From Rhodospirillales bacterium (GTDB lineage: Bacteria > Pseudomonadota > Alphaproteobacteria > Rhodospirillales > Magnetovibrionaceae), in the NCBI GenBank assembly GCA_024653965.1, contig JANLGW010000034.1, forward strand, positions 1 through 43,617: a DNA stretch of 43,617 bases, in the 5' to 3' direction. The position numbers and the translations under genes were made by a program. Below, piece by piece: positions 17,473-26,559 of this stretch (within the stretch, counting starts at the first letter, position 1; each line of letters opens with the position of its first letter). Below the pieces are notes generated by a model that worked only from the letters and a program-made list of their open reading frames with translations, was not told the DNA's origin and did not search any database.

Positions 17473-18987
17473 TCAGACGATCGAAGCCTTGAGATTCATC
17501 GCGCGCGCCAGCGTTTTAAGGCGGCGCTCCACGGCTTCACTGAGCAGCGCGATACGGTCTTCTGCGGCCACCGTCAGCACCAGATTTTCACCGTCCCTGG
17601 CAATTTTAGTGCGCGACAGCAGGCCCGGCGCGCTGCCCGAAATGGTGTGCGCTAAGCGCAGCGCCAATCCGGTCATGTGAATCCACGACAACTGCCCCGC
17701 ATCCACCAGCCCCAAAATCGGGCGCAGCAGCTCGTCGTCCATCTCGCCGTTTTGCCGCACGTACAAGGTCGCGGCCAGCACCGCGCGGTCGGGGTGGGTC
17801 AGTCCCGCATAAGGAATGCGCAGCACACGGATGAACGTATGCTCGGCGCGGTAATCGGAATGTTCATTCCAGCCGATGTCGCTCATCAAACACGCGGCAT
17901 AACGCAGGCGGTATTCGGCCTTGCTTTCGCCTTGATAAAGCGGCGCCATCCAATCGCGGATTTCCCGTCCATGCAATGAAAAGCGCCCGGTGCGTTCGGC
18001 CATGGTCTTGCACGCGCTGAGCAACGGGTCTTGATGGCGCAGGGCATCGGGCAACACCGACAGCAACACGCCTTCGCGCATGCCAAAGCCGGTGAACTGC
18101 ACCTTGGCTGCGCCGCTGGCCACCAGCAGACCTTCCAGCGCGGCGGCGGCGAACGGCAGCGTTTCTACGCGTTTTTTGGGGATGCCGGGAATTTGCACCA
18201 ACGACGAAGGCCCCGCCCCGCTGATCAAGCGCAAGATGCCGAGCGCAACTTCCGCCCGGATGGAGAAATTATCCACCACGTGCAATGGATGGTGGGTCTG
18301 TTCGATCAAAATGCGGGCGATGGCGCGCCACGACCCGCCCGCCGCGTACAGCGTGCGTCCCTTGACATCTTTTAACCAATAGAGGCCCTTGAGCGCCTCA
18401 TCCACCAGCGCGCGGGCTTTTTGCGGGTTGCCCCCTGAGGTTTCGGACAGCCGCAAATGGCCGAGCGCAAAGGTCGCCGAATGGCCGAACTGGCCGTGAT
18501 CCAAGCCCACCAGATCGAGCGAACCGCCGCCCAAATCGCCGATCACACCATCGGCATCGGGTACGCCCATCAACAGCCCCAAGGCGGCGAACTTCGCTTC
18601 GTCTTCGCCGCTGAGGATCTGGATGTCATGATCGATGATTTCGCTGACACGCTGGATAAATTCAAATCCGTCGCTGGCTTCGCGCACCGCGGCGGTGGCA
18701 ACCATGTCGAGCGTTTCCACCCCCATGGCGTGGGCTAGGCCGTAAAACCGCGCGATGCTTTTCAGCGCGCATTCGACGCCTTCGGGGTTGAGTTTGCCGG
18801 TCTGGCCCATGCCGCGCCCCAACGCGCATTGGGCCTTTTCGTTGTACATCGGAATGGGCAGGCGCGTCGGCGCATCATACACCACCAGACGCACCGAGTT
18901 GGAACCGATGTCCACGACCGCGAAACGGCCCGCCGGAGAGCCCGGCTTAATCAGCATAAGACCCGCCATTTCGCCCTGCGCGCCCAT
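17473..18987 (-). CDS. ppx: Ppx/GppA-family exopolyphosphatase
   Basis: This enzyme hydrolyses terminal phosphates from polyphosphate, or the 5' phosphate of pppGpp. The 504-residue protein starts at ATG 18987, three bases after the ppk stop; an internal ATG at 18969 is nearly as good. The actin-like ATPase fold shows FAVVDIGSNSVRLVVYD (residues 22-38), a second phosphate loop IGDLGGGSLDLVGLDHGQF, in two strands near 140-160, and a C-terminal HD-like helical domain with HSDYRAEH near residue 390. Coupling with ppk suggests balanced synthesis and breakdown of polyphosphate. Confidence 0.92.
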   Translation of the reverse strand: MGAQGEMAGLMLIKPGSPAGRFAVVDIGSNSVRLVVYDAPTRLPIPMYNEKAQCALGRGMGQTGKLNPEGVECALKSIARFYGLAHAMGVETLDMVATAAVREASDGFEFIQRVSEIIDHDIQILSGEDEAKFAALGLLMGVPDADGVIGDLGGGSLDLVGLDHGQFGHSATFALGHLRLSETSGGNPQKARALVDEALKGLYWLKDVKGRTLYAAGGSWRAIARILIEQTHHPLHVVDNFSIRAEVALGILRLISGAGPSSLVQIPGIPKKRVETLPFAAAALEGLLVASGAAKVQFTGFGMREGVLLSVLPDALRHQDPLLSACKTMAERTGRFSLHGREIRDWMAPLYQGESKAEYRLRYAACLMSDIGWNEHSDYRAEHTFIRVLRIPYAGLTHPDRAVLAATLYVRQNGEMDDELLRPILGLVDAGQLSWIHMTGLALRLAHTISGSAPGLLSRTKIARDGENLVLTVAAEDRIALLSEAVERRLKTLARAMNLKASIV

Positions 18988-18990
18988 GCC

Positions 18991-21177
18991 TTAGGCCCGC
19001 TTGCTGCTGTCGGGTTTGTCGTCAGATTTCGTCGGGTTCGCCTCAAGCTTCTTGATCTTGAATTTTTCTTTGCCCTTGACCTTGCGCCCGCCCGAACCGC
19101 GCCCCGAAAGGCTGGGGTTGGTCATGAAATAATGATGCACATTGACGCGGTTTTCCGTGGCCTTCACCCGCTCGTAACTGCCGTCCGGCAGCAACACCCA
19201 GCTTTGTTCGGTATCGCGCAAATTCATCACTAAAATTTCATCAAGCACCTGACGGTGTACGGTGGCGTTTTCGATCGGCACCAGCGTTTCCACACGACGG
19301 AACAGATTGCGCGGCATCCAGTCGGCCGACGAAATGTAAACCTTGGCTTGACGCGACGGCAATTCCTGGCCGTTACCAAACGCGATGATCCGCGCGTGTT
19401 CCAAATAACGCCCAACGATGCTTTTGACGCGAATATTTTCGCTCAATCCCTTCACGCCGGGGCGCAGACAACAAATGCCGCGCACCACCAATTCGATCTT
19501 CACGCCCGCGTTCGAGGCCTTGTACAGGGCATCGATCAGCGCCGGATCGACGATCGAGTTCAGCTTCGCCCAAATGGCGGCAGGCTTGCCCGCCTTGGCG
19601 TTTTTGACTTCATCGTCGATGCGCGCCAGCAGATATTCGTGCATGGTCAACGGCGAGAACACCAGTTTTTCCATGCCTTCCGGCTGGGCGTAACCGGTCA
19701 TGTAATTGAACAGCCGCGCCGCATCCGCGCACAATTCTGGATCGTCGGTGAATAAAGATAGATCGGTATAAATCTTGGCCGTAATCGGGTGATAATTGCC
19801 GGTGCCGTAATGCACATAGGACTGCAAGCCCTTGCTTTCGCGCCGTACCACCAAGTTCACCTTGGCGTGGGTCTTTTTATCCATAAAGCCGTAAATCACC
19901 TGCACGCCCGCGCGTTCCAGATCGCGCGCCCAGCGGATGTTGGCCTCTTCGTCGAAACGCGCCTTCAGCTCCACCATCGCGGTGACGGACTTGCCCGCTT
20001 CGGCGGCTTCGATCAGCGCTTCGACAATAGGGCTGTCGTTGGAGGTGCGATACAGCGTCTGTTTGATCGCCACCACCTTAGGATCGCGCGCGGCCTGGCG
20101 CAGAAACTGCACCACCACGTCGAAACTTTCATACGGGTGATGAACAATCAGGTCTTTTTTGCGAATGGCCTCAAACACGTTGCCGCCAAAATCGCGCACC
20201 CGTTCGGGGAAGCGCGCATTAAACGGCGTAAACAGCAATTCCGGGCGGTCCTTGACGATCAACTGCGACAAATCCGCCATGCCCAAGATGCCGCCCAGGT
20301 GGAAAACGTCGCTTTCATCCACGCCGATTTCATCCAAAATCAGGCTTTCCAGTTCCGGCGTCATTTCCATGTTCACCGTCAAGCGGATCACGGAACCGCG
20401 GCGGCGGCGCTTGAGCGCGGTTTCGAACGTGCGCACCAAGTCTTCGGCTTCTTCGTCGATTTCCATTTCGCTGTCGCGGATGATGCGGAAATTGGCGATC
20501 TGAATAGGGTCGTAATCGGGAAACAGGCGATCCAGAAACAACATCAACAAGTCTTCGATCGGAATAAAGCGGATCGCTGCGCCCGGCAGGCGCACAAACC
20601 GATCGATCAGATGCGGAATGGGCAGTAGGGCGCGCAAAATTTCCTCGGACTTGCGACGCTTCAACAGCATCACCAGCGAGAACCCTAAATTGGGCAGAAA
20701 CGGAAACGGATGCGCGGGATCGATGGCCAGCGGCGTCATCACCGGAAAGATGTGATCCATGAAATAACTGTCGAGCCACTTCTTGTCGCGCTCGGAAAGT
20801 TCCGCCAACTCGAGAACGCGGATGCCGTGGGTATTCAACTCACCTTTCAAAAACGCCCAGATGCGCTGCTGTTCGAGCATCAGCTTCTGCGCCGCCTGAT
20901 TGATGGCGACCAACTGTTGTTTGGGCGTCAGGCCATCTTGGCTGATGGACTGCACGCCCGCGCGATCCTGGCCCTTTAGACCCGCCACGCGCACCATGTA
21001 AAATTCATCCAGGTTGTTGGCGGAAATGCTTAAAAACCGCACCCGTTCCAACAGCGGATGATTTTCATTCATCGCCTCTTCCAACACCCGGGTATTGAAA
21101 GCCAGCCACGACAATTCGCGGTTAATGAAGCGGTCGGTGGAATGCATATCGATGTGAAGTTTCTGCGGGGGAGTCAT
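18991..21177 (-). CDS. ppk1: Polyphosphate kinase
   Basis: This membrane-associated enzyme polymerises the gamma phosphate of ATP into polyphosphate. The 728-residue protein has the four PPK1 domains: an N-terminal helical domain with [17 protein letters not shown] near 18-35, a head domain, and two phospholipase-D-like catalytic domains. The autophosphorylated histidine lies in [10 protein letters not shown] near residue 450, by comparison with H435 of E. coli, and the second active histidine is in a later conserved block. The C-terminal 35 residues are Lys/Gly-rich. ppx follows immediately. I checked the upstream region for a Pho box and saw only a single TTGTCAT-like half-site. Confidence 0.96.
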   Translation of the reverse strand: MTPPQKLHIDMHSTDRFINRELSWLAFNTRVLEEAMNENHPLLERVRFLSISANNLDEFYMVRVAGLKGQDRAGVQSISQDGLTPKQQLVAINQAAQKLMLEQQRIWAFLKGELNTHGIRVLELAELSERDKKWLDSYFMDHIFPVMTPLAIDPAHPFPFLPNLGFSLVMLLKRRKSEEILRALLPIPHLIDRFVRLPGAAIRFIPIEDLLMLFLDRLFPDYDPIQIANFRIIRDSEMEIDEEAEDLVRTFETALKRRRRGSVIRLTVNMEMTPELESLILDEIGVDESDVFHLGGILGMADLSQLIVKDRPELLFTPFNARFPERVRDFGGNVFEAIRKKDLIVHHPYESFDVVVQFLRQAARDPKVVAIKQTLYRTSNDSPIVEALIEAAEAGKSVTAMVELKARFDEEANIRWARDLERAGVQVIYGFMDKKTHAKVNLVVRRESKGLQSYVHYGTGNYHPITAKIYTDLSLFTDDPELCADAARLFNYMTGYAQPEGMEKLVFSPLTMHEYLLARIDDEVKNAKAGKPAAIWAKLNSIVDPALIDALYKASNAGVKIELVVRGICCLRPGVKGLSENIRVKSIVGRYLEHARIIAFGNGQELPSRQAKVYISSADWMPRNLFRRVETLVPIENATVHRQVLDEILVMNLRDTEQSWVLLPDGSYERVKATENRVNVHHYFMTNPSLSGRGSGGRKVKGKEKFKIKKLEANPTKSDDKPDSSKRA

Positions 21178-21401
21178 GCACCTAAGTCCTGATACGGAGT
21201 GAGTGAAGCGAACTTCCTGATTCTCGAGACAGCTTAATCACTTAATAGCCCTTTGTCATGGCCGGGGGATGGACAATTACGCCCCGTGACACGTTTTTTT
21301 CAGGCTTTTCTTTCAGGCGCCTTAAAAATTGGCATTGAAAATTTCGCCGGCCCTCCCAAATGCACTTATAACCGACTAATTCAATACACTATTAAACCCT
21401 G

Positions 21402-21523
21402 AGAATGCCAACCCACGCCGCAACTGAAGCACACGGCGAAACCGGGAAATCTCCTCAAGATCGTGCTTCACACCTCAACCGCCACCTTCCACCCGTCCCC
21501 CCGGGAGGTGGCGGTCTTTTTTT
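21402..21523 (+). ncRNA. Candidate trans-acting small RNA
   Basis: A plus-strand transcript ending at the 21478-21523 terminator would contain a perfect 8-bp stem, TGAAGCAC (21425-21432) with GTGCTTCA (21463-21470). The loop between the arms carries CTCCTC (21451-21456), complementary to the Shine-Dalgarno core GAGGAG. C-rich anti-Shine-Dalgarno loops are a known feature of several alphaproteobacterial small RNAs. A weak promoter can be drawn from TTATAA (21366-21371) and TATTAA (21390-21395) with an 18-base spacer, so the 5' end is uncertain. There is no open frame of note on this strand. Confidence 0.5.
21478..21523 (+). terminator. Intrinsic terminator of the candidate small RNA
   Basis: A 13-bp stem (21478-21490 with 21503-21515, one G-U pair) is followed by C and seven T. 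It is oriented on the plus strand and is not downstream of any plus-strand protein gene. Confidence 0.88.
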
Positions 21524-21584
21524 ACATCTACATGCGGTTAAACCTCGTCATTTTGTCGCATGATATTAATCCGTATGAGTAGTA

Positions 21585-21601
21585 CCCATACTATATATGG
21601 G
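21585..21601. promoter_or_regulatory. CCCATA/TATGGG inverted repeat
   Basis: A 6-bp perfect dyad with a 5-base AT centre lies about 125 bases upstream of the degenerate GGDEF gene. It could be an operator; its centre CTATA-TAT also resembles a -10 region. Confidence 0.35.
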
Positions 21602-21727
21602 GTGATAAGCATTCGGCCGTGGGGACAATACGACAATCATTTGCGCCGGCATCTGAACATGCGCTCTCCCCACCACCCGCGCCCTTCGTGGTTGGCGCAC
21701 ATTGGTTTTTTCTGCGGAGATTAGAGC

Positions 21728-22612
21728 ATGGAGCAGCATTCAATTTATTTTTTAAGCTATGCCGGAATGGCTACCCTTGGGGGAATTATCTCCGCCTGGG
21801 CCATGTACGGTCGGCAAAAAAATGAAGGCATTGCGATCAATTTCAACGTCCTAAAGGCCATTTTCGGTTTTGCATTTGCCATGTGGCTGGGCGTTGCATA
21901 CTCGAACCTCGCCTATAACGTCACACCGACCAACGCCGCCATCGTGGCCTTTTTCATGGGCACCGCTTTCAGCATTTTCATGGTCTGGCAGATCAAAATG
22001 GTTATCCAGAAATTGAACGCCGACGCCAAAACCATCAAAGAACTGTCGACCAGTTGTTCCCTGACTGAGCTGTGGAATCGGCGCGTTTTCCAAGAGCGCC
22101 TGTCTTTGGAATTTGCGCGTTCCAAGCGCCACAAACACCCCCTGTCGGTGTTGTTGCTGGATGTCGAATGCTTGGGCGAAGTGAACTCCAAATACGGCTA
22201 TGTAATCGGCGATAAGGTTCTGTTGAATCTGGCGAAGCTTCTTGTAAATTCGACACGAAACGTCGATATGGTCTGCCGTTACGGCAGCAACCTGATCACC
22301 ATCGTTCTTCCCGATACACAACTGAACGCCGCCGAAACGTTCGCCAGCCGACTAAAAGAAAAAATTGCCGCCAATCCGTTTGAAGTGACCGATGCGGAAC
22401 CTCTGTTCATCACGGTCAGCATCGGTGTTTCGGGATTCTCGGAAAACATCGAAACCGACGGCATCATGATGGACGTCGCCCACGATGCCTTACGCGCCGC
22501 GCGGAAAATCGGGCGAAACCAAGTCGTCGCGCTGGCTAGGGAAGGCGCGGCTGTCGAACATGATCAAGCCCAGTCCGAACGGCTCACTCCCGCTCTCGCC
22601 GTCGCGAGCTGA
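21728..22612 (+). CDS. Membrane protein with degenerate GGDEF domain
   Basis: This 294-residue protein has three probable membrane helices (about residues 8-26, 43-63 and 70-92), a short linker, and a C-terminal GGDEF-fold domain. The catalytic signature is lost: GSNLI (residues 186-190) replaces GGDEF in an otherwise recognisable context CRYGSNLITIVLP. The entry motif is also changed to SLTELWNRRVF, while the first metal aspartate in LLLDVECLGEVN remains. No I-site RxxD is present before it (STRNVD is out of register). It is therefore not expected to make cyclic di-GMP; it may bind GTP or act as a signalling scaffold. A GGAGA lies about 8 bases before the ATG. A bidirectional terminator follows. 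Confidence 0.88.
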   Translation: MEQHSIYFLSYAGMATLGGIISAWAMYGRQKNEGIAINFNVLKAIFGFAFAMWLGVAYSNLAYNVTPTNAAIVAFFMGTAFSIFMVWQIKMVIQKLNADAKTIKELSTSCSLTELWNRRVFQERLSLEFARSKRHKHPLSVLLLDVECLGEVNSKYGYVIGDKVLLNLAKLLVNSTRNVDMVCRYGSNLITIVLPDTQLNAAETFASRLKEKIAANPFEVTDAEPLFITVSIGVSGFSENIETDGIMMDVAHDALRAARKIGRNQVVALAREGAAVEHDQAQSERLTPALAVAS

Positions 22613-22637
22613 ACAAAACAACGTCGGCCTGCTCTGC

Positions 22638-22681
22638 AAAATCCGCCCCTGGGTCAAAACCGATCCAGGGGCGGATTTTTT
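22638..22681. terminator. Bidirectional intrinsic terminator
   Basis: A 15-bp stem (22638-22652 with 22665-22679) with a 12-base loop and flanking A and T tracts lies between the convergent GGDEF-like gene and the His-tailed gene. The core ATCCGCCCCTGG is perfectly paired. Confidence 0.92.
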
Positions 22682-22688
22682 AAACTTG

Positions 22689-23114
22689 TTAGTGTTTATG
22701 GCCGCAGCAGGAGCCATGCTCGTGATCATGGTCATGGTCATGGTCATGATCGTGTTCGTGCGAAATCTGAATATCGTTCACGGAGGCATATTCCACCGTA
22801 TTGAGCGAACCGTCCAAATCGACGATCACAATATCGCCCGTGATGACGCGGTCGGCCTGGGGATTGGTGTTGAAAAAATTCCAGATGTAACACGCCGCCA
22901 GAATCTCACCCGGACCTTGATCGGCATTCTCATCGCTGCGCGCGCGAAACATGAAGTTATCGAGCAAGGTGCGCGCTTTCATCAAATCGGTTTCGCCGTA
23001 GCGTTCAATCTGCCCGGCGGCGTCTTCCAAATCCGCCAGAAACTTGTCGAAGGCCTTATCGCTGATGGCGAAATCGGCGACCAAGCCGCCGCTGTAATAA
23101 ATCACTTTACGCAT
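22689..23114 (-). CDS. Uncharacterised protein with His/Asp/Cys metal-binding tail
   Basis: This 141-residue protein has an acidic, helical body (FDKFLADLEDAAGQIERYG near 24-42) and a beta segment (RVITGDIVIVDLDGS) that I do not recognise. The last 24 residues form a metal-ligand tail of alternating His and Asp ending in HGSCCGHKH, similar in style to the nickel or zinc stores of SlyD, HypB or UreE, though no homology to them is claimed. ATG 23114 was preferred over the adjacent ATG 23117 because GAGGAA is then 7 bases away. It starts 9 bases after the hdaA stop and is the last gene of that operon. The tail is encoded by a tandem CATGGT repeat. Confidence 0.78.
   Translation of the reverse strand: MRKVIYYSGGLVADFAISDKAFDKFLADLEDAAGQIERYGETDLMKARTLLDNFMFRARSDENADQGPGEILAACYIWNFFNTNPQADRVITGDIVIVDLDGSLNTVEYASVNDIQISHEHDHDHDHDHDHEHGSCCGHKH
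22727..22748. repeat. Tandem hexanucleotide repeat (CATGGT) encoding the His-Asp tail
   Basis: Three full copies of CATGGT and a partial fourth are perfectly repeated inside the coding sequence. On the minus strand they read as alternating Asp and His codons. Slippage would alter tail length in frame. Confidence 0.8.
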
Positions 23115-23123
23115 CATGGTTCC

Positions 23124-23813
23124 TCAATCGTGTTCCAACACCCGGCGCACCAGCGGAATGGTGATGGCGCGTTTTTCCGCCAAAGCCGCTTCATCGATAG
23201 CACGCACCAAATCTTGCACCCCCGCGAACGAACGGTCCATCCGCGCCAGCATATACGCCAACACATCCTGGTCCACCCCCAATTGGCGATCCGCAAATTG
23301 CTTGACGATCAACGCACTCAGCAAGGCATCGTCGGGGGGGCGGATTTCCGCCACCTGGGCGATATTGAGGCGCGAGCTTAAATCCTTCAGGCCGATGGCC
23401 CAGCGCGCGGGCGGCGTCTCGGCAGTGAGCAGCAGCTTCACCCCCGCTTCACCCGCCAAATTATAAAGATGCAGCAATTCTTCATCCAGGCCCACACCGA
23501 TGAATGCGCCCAAGTCTTCGAGCACCAAGGCCGGTTGACGCTCAAGCACGCGGTCCGCGCCCTCTTCGCGCAAAATGGAATGGGTGATGGCCGGTGCATG
23601 GCTGATGGCCTGAAACACATGCGCCAGATGGGTCTTGCCCGCGCCCCGGGGGCCGACAATCACCAGCGCCGTGCCGGGCCAGTCGGGCCAGCGTTCCACC
23701 CATGCCACGGCTTCGGCATTGGAAGGGGCGACCAAAAAATCCTCGCCGCCCAGGGCCGGACGCGGATCGAAATCGAATGGAAGCTGTTTAGGTGGTTGAG
23801 CAGACGGCGACAC
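23124..23813 (-). CDS. hdaA: HdaA-like regulatory inactivator of DnaA
   Basis: This protein is a short AAA+ relative of DnaA that, with the sliding clamp and ADP, promotes ATP hydrolysis by DnaA to prevent over-initiation. It carries the clamp-binding motif QLPFDF at residues 10-15 when started at GTG 23813, which immediately follows the perM stop; an upstream start at 23855 would overlap perM by 41 bases. The 229-residue chain shows Walker A GPRGAGKTH, Walker B ALVLEDL, and sensor/lid helices (LSSRLNIAQVAEIRPPDD in part). It lacks the DnaA DNA-binding domain IV, as expected. It is fourth in a tight minus-strand operon. Confidence 0.9.
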   Translation of the reverse strand: MSPSAQPPKQLPFDFDPRPALGGEDFLVAPSNAEAVAWVERWPDWPGTALVIVGPRGAGKTHLAHVFQAISHAPAITHSILREEGADRVLERQPALVLEDLGAFIGVGLDEELLHLYNLAGEAGVKLLLTAETPPARWAIGLKDLSSRLNIAQVAEIRPPDDALLSALIVKQFADRQLGVDQDVLAYMLARMDRSFAGVQDLVRAIDEAALAEKRAITIPLVRRVLEHD

Positions 23814-23814
23814 G

Positions 23815-24870
23815 TTACGAACCCGTGTACAACGTGCTGGCGCGATAGCGGTCAAGACTGAACCGCACCAAAACGCCGATCACCGCCGCCGTCGGCACGG
23901 CCAACAGTACGCCCGTAAAACCGAACATCGCGCCGCCCGCCATCAACGCAAAAATGATCCATACCGGATGCAAGCCGACCCGCCCGCCCACCAGATTGGG
24001 GGTCAAAAATGCGGCATCCAACGCCTGCCCTGCGGCGAATACCGCACCCACCAAAACAAACGACATCAGATCGGAAAATTGAATCAAGGCCACGGCATAC
24101 GCAATCGTCAAACCGATCAACATGCCCACATAAGGAACGAACGCCATCACTCCCGTAAGTAAGCCGATCAATAAGCCGAAATCCAAGCCCACCACCGTCA
24201 GCCCAACGGCGTATATGGCCCCCAAACACAGGCAGACGGTAGCCTGACCGCGCACAAACCCGGCGATTGTTTCATCGATTTTGATGAACTGTTGACGAAT
24301 GGTCGCCGCCGACGCGCGCGGCAGCAGTTCATCTACCTTGCTCACCAATTTGTCCCAATCGCGCAACAGGAAAAACGCCACGATCGGCATGATGAACAGC
24401 AAGGACAACGCGTTGACCACCGCCTTGCCGCCCAAAAACAGGTTCTTGAGCACATCGATCGCCCACGTTGCCGCGCTGCCCGCGAACGCACTGGCGCCAT
24501 CCTTCAATTTTTGGATGTCTTCGGCGCCTAAGTTTTTTTGCAGCTGCGTCACTAAGGGATCGAGCAATTCATGTGCCGCGACGACCGCTTCGGGCATGCG
24601 CGCCACTAGACCCGCCACCTGCGCCTGCAACAGCGGGAATAAAGCCATGCCCAATCCCGTAACGACGGCAAAGAAAGCCAGCAAAATTAAAGCCGTCGCC
24701 GCCGTGCGCGATTTCAACCGCCGTTCCAATTTGTCCGCCAGCGGATCGAGAAAATACGCCACCGCCAACCCGGTGACGAACGGCGTCAACACACCAGAAA
24801 GCACATAGAGCAGACTTAAGAATACCGCTAGGCCCGTCAACCAGAACCACACCTGCTTTTCACGGCTCAT
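23815..24870 (-). CDS. PerM/AI-2E-family membrane protein
   Basis: This is a 351-residue inner-membrane protein of the AI-2 exporter / PerM family, with about seven or eight hydrophobic segments, an N-terminal pair (WFWLTGLAVFLSLLYVLSG, 7-25), a central soluble helical region (LVARMPEAVVAAHELLDPLV) and a conserved C-terminal block PNLVGGRVGLHPVWIIFALM. The start is ATG 24870, with GGAGG 8 bases upstream, overlapping the end of the phosphatidyltransferase gene by 11 bases. The family includes quorum-signal exporters and sodium/proton antiporters; the true substrate cannot be deduced. Its fixed place before hdaA recurs in related bacteria. Confidence 0.88.
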   Translation of the reverse strand: MSREKQVWFWLTGLAVFLSLLYVLSGVLTPFVTGLAVAYFLDPLADKLERRLKSRTAATALILLAFFAVVTGLGMALFPLLQAQVAGLVARMPEAVVAAHELLDPLVTQLQKNLGAEDIQKLKDGASAFAGSAATWAIDVLKNLFLGGKAVVNALSLLFIMPIVAFFLLRDWDKLVSKVDELLPRASAATIRQQFIKIDETIAGFVRGQATVCLCLGAIYAVGLTVVGLDFGLLIGLLTGVMAFVPYVGMLIGLTIAYAVALIQFSDLMSFVLVGAVFAAGQALDAAFLTPNLVGGRVGLHPVWIIFALMAGGAMFGFTGVLLAVPTAAVIGVLVRFSLDRYRASTLYTGS

Positions 24871-25414
24871 TCTTGGTATCCTCCAACTGCGCCCAGCGCT
24901 TGATCCACACGATGGCATAGGCAACCCCCGAAGCGATCGTCGTGGCGGCGGTCGCTAAAACCAGCGCATCCATGCCGCCGTCCAATTCAATACCATATCC
25001 CACATTCGCCATCACCGCCGCCGCAAATACGATTTGCACGGTGGTATTGACCTTGCTGATCATCAACGGCTGCATGGTAAGCGAATGCGTCATGGTTTCA
25101 AAGAGCAGCGCGCCGCCGACGATAAATACGTCGCGAAACACCACCAAGATCACCAGCCAGCTGGCGATGTACCCTTCGATGCCTAAAGTCACGAAAACCG
25201 ACACCAGCAAAGCCTTATCCGCCAAGGGGTCCAGGTATTTTCCCAATTCGGTTTCCATGTGGAAGCGCTTGGCGATAAAGCCGTCCAGGGCATCGGAAAT
25301 GCCCGCCGCCACGAACACCCAAAATGCCCACATCAGATAACCTTCCACGATCAACCACACGGCAAGCGGCACCGCAGCGATACGCAAAAGGGTGATGATG
25401 TTGGGCAGGTTCAT
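24860..25414 (-). CDS. CDP-alcohol phosphatidyltransferase (PgsA-like)
   Basis: This integral membrane enzyme exchanges CMP of CDP-diacylglycerol for an alcohol, probably glycerol 3-phosphate. The 184-residue protein begins MNLPNIITLLRI, as PgsA does, and contains the full signature DALDGFIAKR...GKYLDPLADK (D-x2-DG-x2-A-x-R-x8-G-x3-D-x3-D), which binds magnesium and CDP. Five to six hydrophobic helices follow. Its ATG overlaps the stop of the DUF2066 gene (ATGA). PgsA is the best guess, but other alcohol acceptors are possible. Confidence 0.9.
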   Translation of the reverse strand: MNLPNIITLLRIAAVPLAVWLIVEGYLMWAFWVFVAAGISDALDGFIAKRFHMETELGKYLDPLADKALLVSVFVTLGIEGYIASWLVILVVFRDVFIVGGALLFETMTHSLTMQPLMISKVNTTVQIVFAAAVMANVGYGIELDGGMDALVLATAATTIASGVAYAIVWIKRWAQLEDTKNEP

Positions 25415-26559
25415 CAGTTCTGAGTCTTTTGTCCGAGATACCAAATTCCGGCTTCTTCCCACAGCGCCAGATCCGCCTGATCCAACGACAGCGCCAACTG
25501 CTCGGCCCCCCCGATGAAGTGCAGATTGACCCGCACCTGATCGCGGCGCATCAGCACCAGCTCCATACGGCGAATGATGGCCACGCCGTTCAGACGGCTC
25601 TGCACGCTCACCCAATCTTTAAGACCGTTCACCCGCACCTGAATGGGCAGCACCTGGGCATGGCCCGCCTGGATCAAGTTGTCTTGTTTCCAATTATCTT
25701 CTATTTGCCCCTTCAAAGAGGTGGCCGTGCGGGCCAACAGTTGGGGGGCGTCTTCGCCCGGATCGGCCAAAAAGGTTTTCACCACGGTTTGCTCCTGCAG
25801 CGTAGAGCCGAACCGCGTCAGATACACTTCCAATTCGGGCAGCACGCCCGATACATCCATGCGCATAATGGCGTGCGCCACCACCACATCGCCTGCGTCA
25901 TAACGCTCGGCGAGTTCTTGCAGGCGTTGCATATCGCCTTCGATGGCCTGTTCCGCGCCAATAATGCGCACATCCTGCAAGTCGCCCAGCGCAAGGGTCA
26001 TCGGCACCAAATCACCGGCGCCGCCAACCCCCACCGTGTCCCATGCGGCACGCCACGGGTTCGTATCATCCCACAGCAAAAGCGCGTCCGCCGATTGATA
26101 AACAGGCAAAATCAGCACCGGCTTGGACACGGTCTCGGCATAGGGAATGCCGTTCGCATCCAAAAGCGCGCGCACCCCGGCGGCGCGGAAATGATAATTG
26201 AGCTTGGCGATGTAGCGCACGCGAGAGGCTTTTTCGCCGGTTACCGAAAAATCCACGACCAAAGCCGTGATCTCGGAGGCCGACACGACGGGCAGACGGT
26301 CATGATACGCCTGCAAGGTTAAGCGCCGCAAAAGCTGGTCGAATGCCTTGATTTCGCCCTCGGCCATGGCCTGAACGCGGGCGGCCTGGGCCGAATCGGC
26401 GGTAACGTCGACGGTCACGCCCCGAACCTCAAACTGAGTGGGTTGCGCGGCCTGAACAGGCCCGTTCAGCACGGCGCAAACCGCCAGCAGCGCAAGGCCT
26501 AAGGCCAGATGCACGCCTAACCGCGTCTTTACCTGCTTCAATGCCTCGTTCTCGGCCAT
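25414..26559 (-). CDS. DUF2066 domain secreted protein
   Basis: This 381-residue protein belongs, by its pattern of conserved hydrophobic blocks, to the DUF2066 family of envelope proteins of unknown function. The chosen start ATG 26559 gives a signal peptide (basic region, then HLALGLALLAVCAVL and a site after VQAA near residue 38). The family block FEVRGVTVDVTADSAQAARV follows, and later YIAKLNYHFRAAGVRALL and VLILPVYQS. The frame stays open to an ATG at 26664, but that start would overlap the ribosome site of purM and adds an unusual tail. Transcription is divergent from purM. Confidence 0.82.
   Translation of the reverse strand: MAENEALKQVKTRLGVHLALGLALLAVCAVLNGPVQAAQPTQFEVRGVTVDVTADSAQAARVQAMAEGEIKAFDQLLRRLTLQAYHDRLPVVSASEITALVVDFSVTGEKASRVRYIAKLNYHFRAAGVRALLDANGIPYAETVSKPVLILPVYQSADALLLWDDTNPWRAAWDTVGVGGAGDLVPMTLALGDLQDVRIIGAEQAIEGDMQRLQELAERYDAGDVVVAHAIMRMDVSGVLPELEVYLTRFGSTLQEQTVVKTFLADPGEDAPQLLARTATSLKGQIEDNWKQDNLIQAGHAQVLPIQVRVNGLKDWVSVQSRLNGVAIIRRMELVLMRRDQVRVNLHFIGGAEQLALSLDQADLALWEEAGIWYLGQKTQN

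Larger units (their letters stand above)
21178..21727. other. 550-base intergenic region, ppk / degenerate GGDEF gene
   Basis: No protein gene is supported here. The region holds a plus-strand intrinsic terminator at 21478-21523 with no coding frame in front of it, suggesting a small RNA gene (listed separately), and a CCCATA/TATGGG dyad at 21585-21601 before the next gene. The first 120 bases presumably contain the ppk promoter on the minus strand, which I could not pin down. Confidence 0.6.

Noticed and set aside
21230-21275. Pho box upstream of ppk
   Set aside because: Only a single TTGTCAT-like half-site is visible; a PhoB box needs two repeats spaced 11 bases apart.
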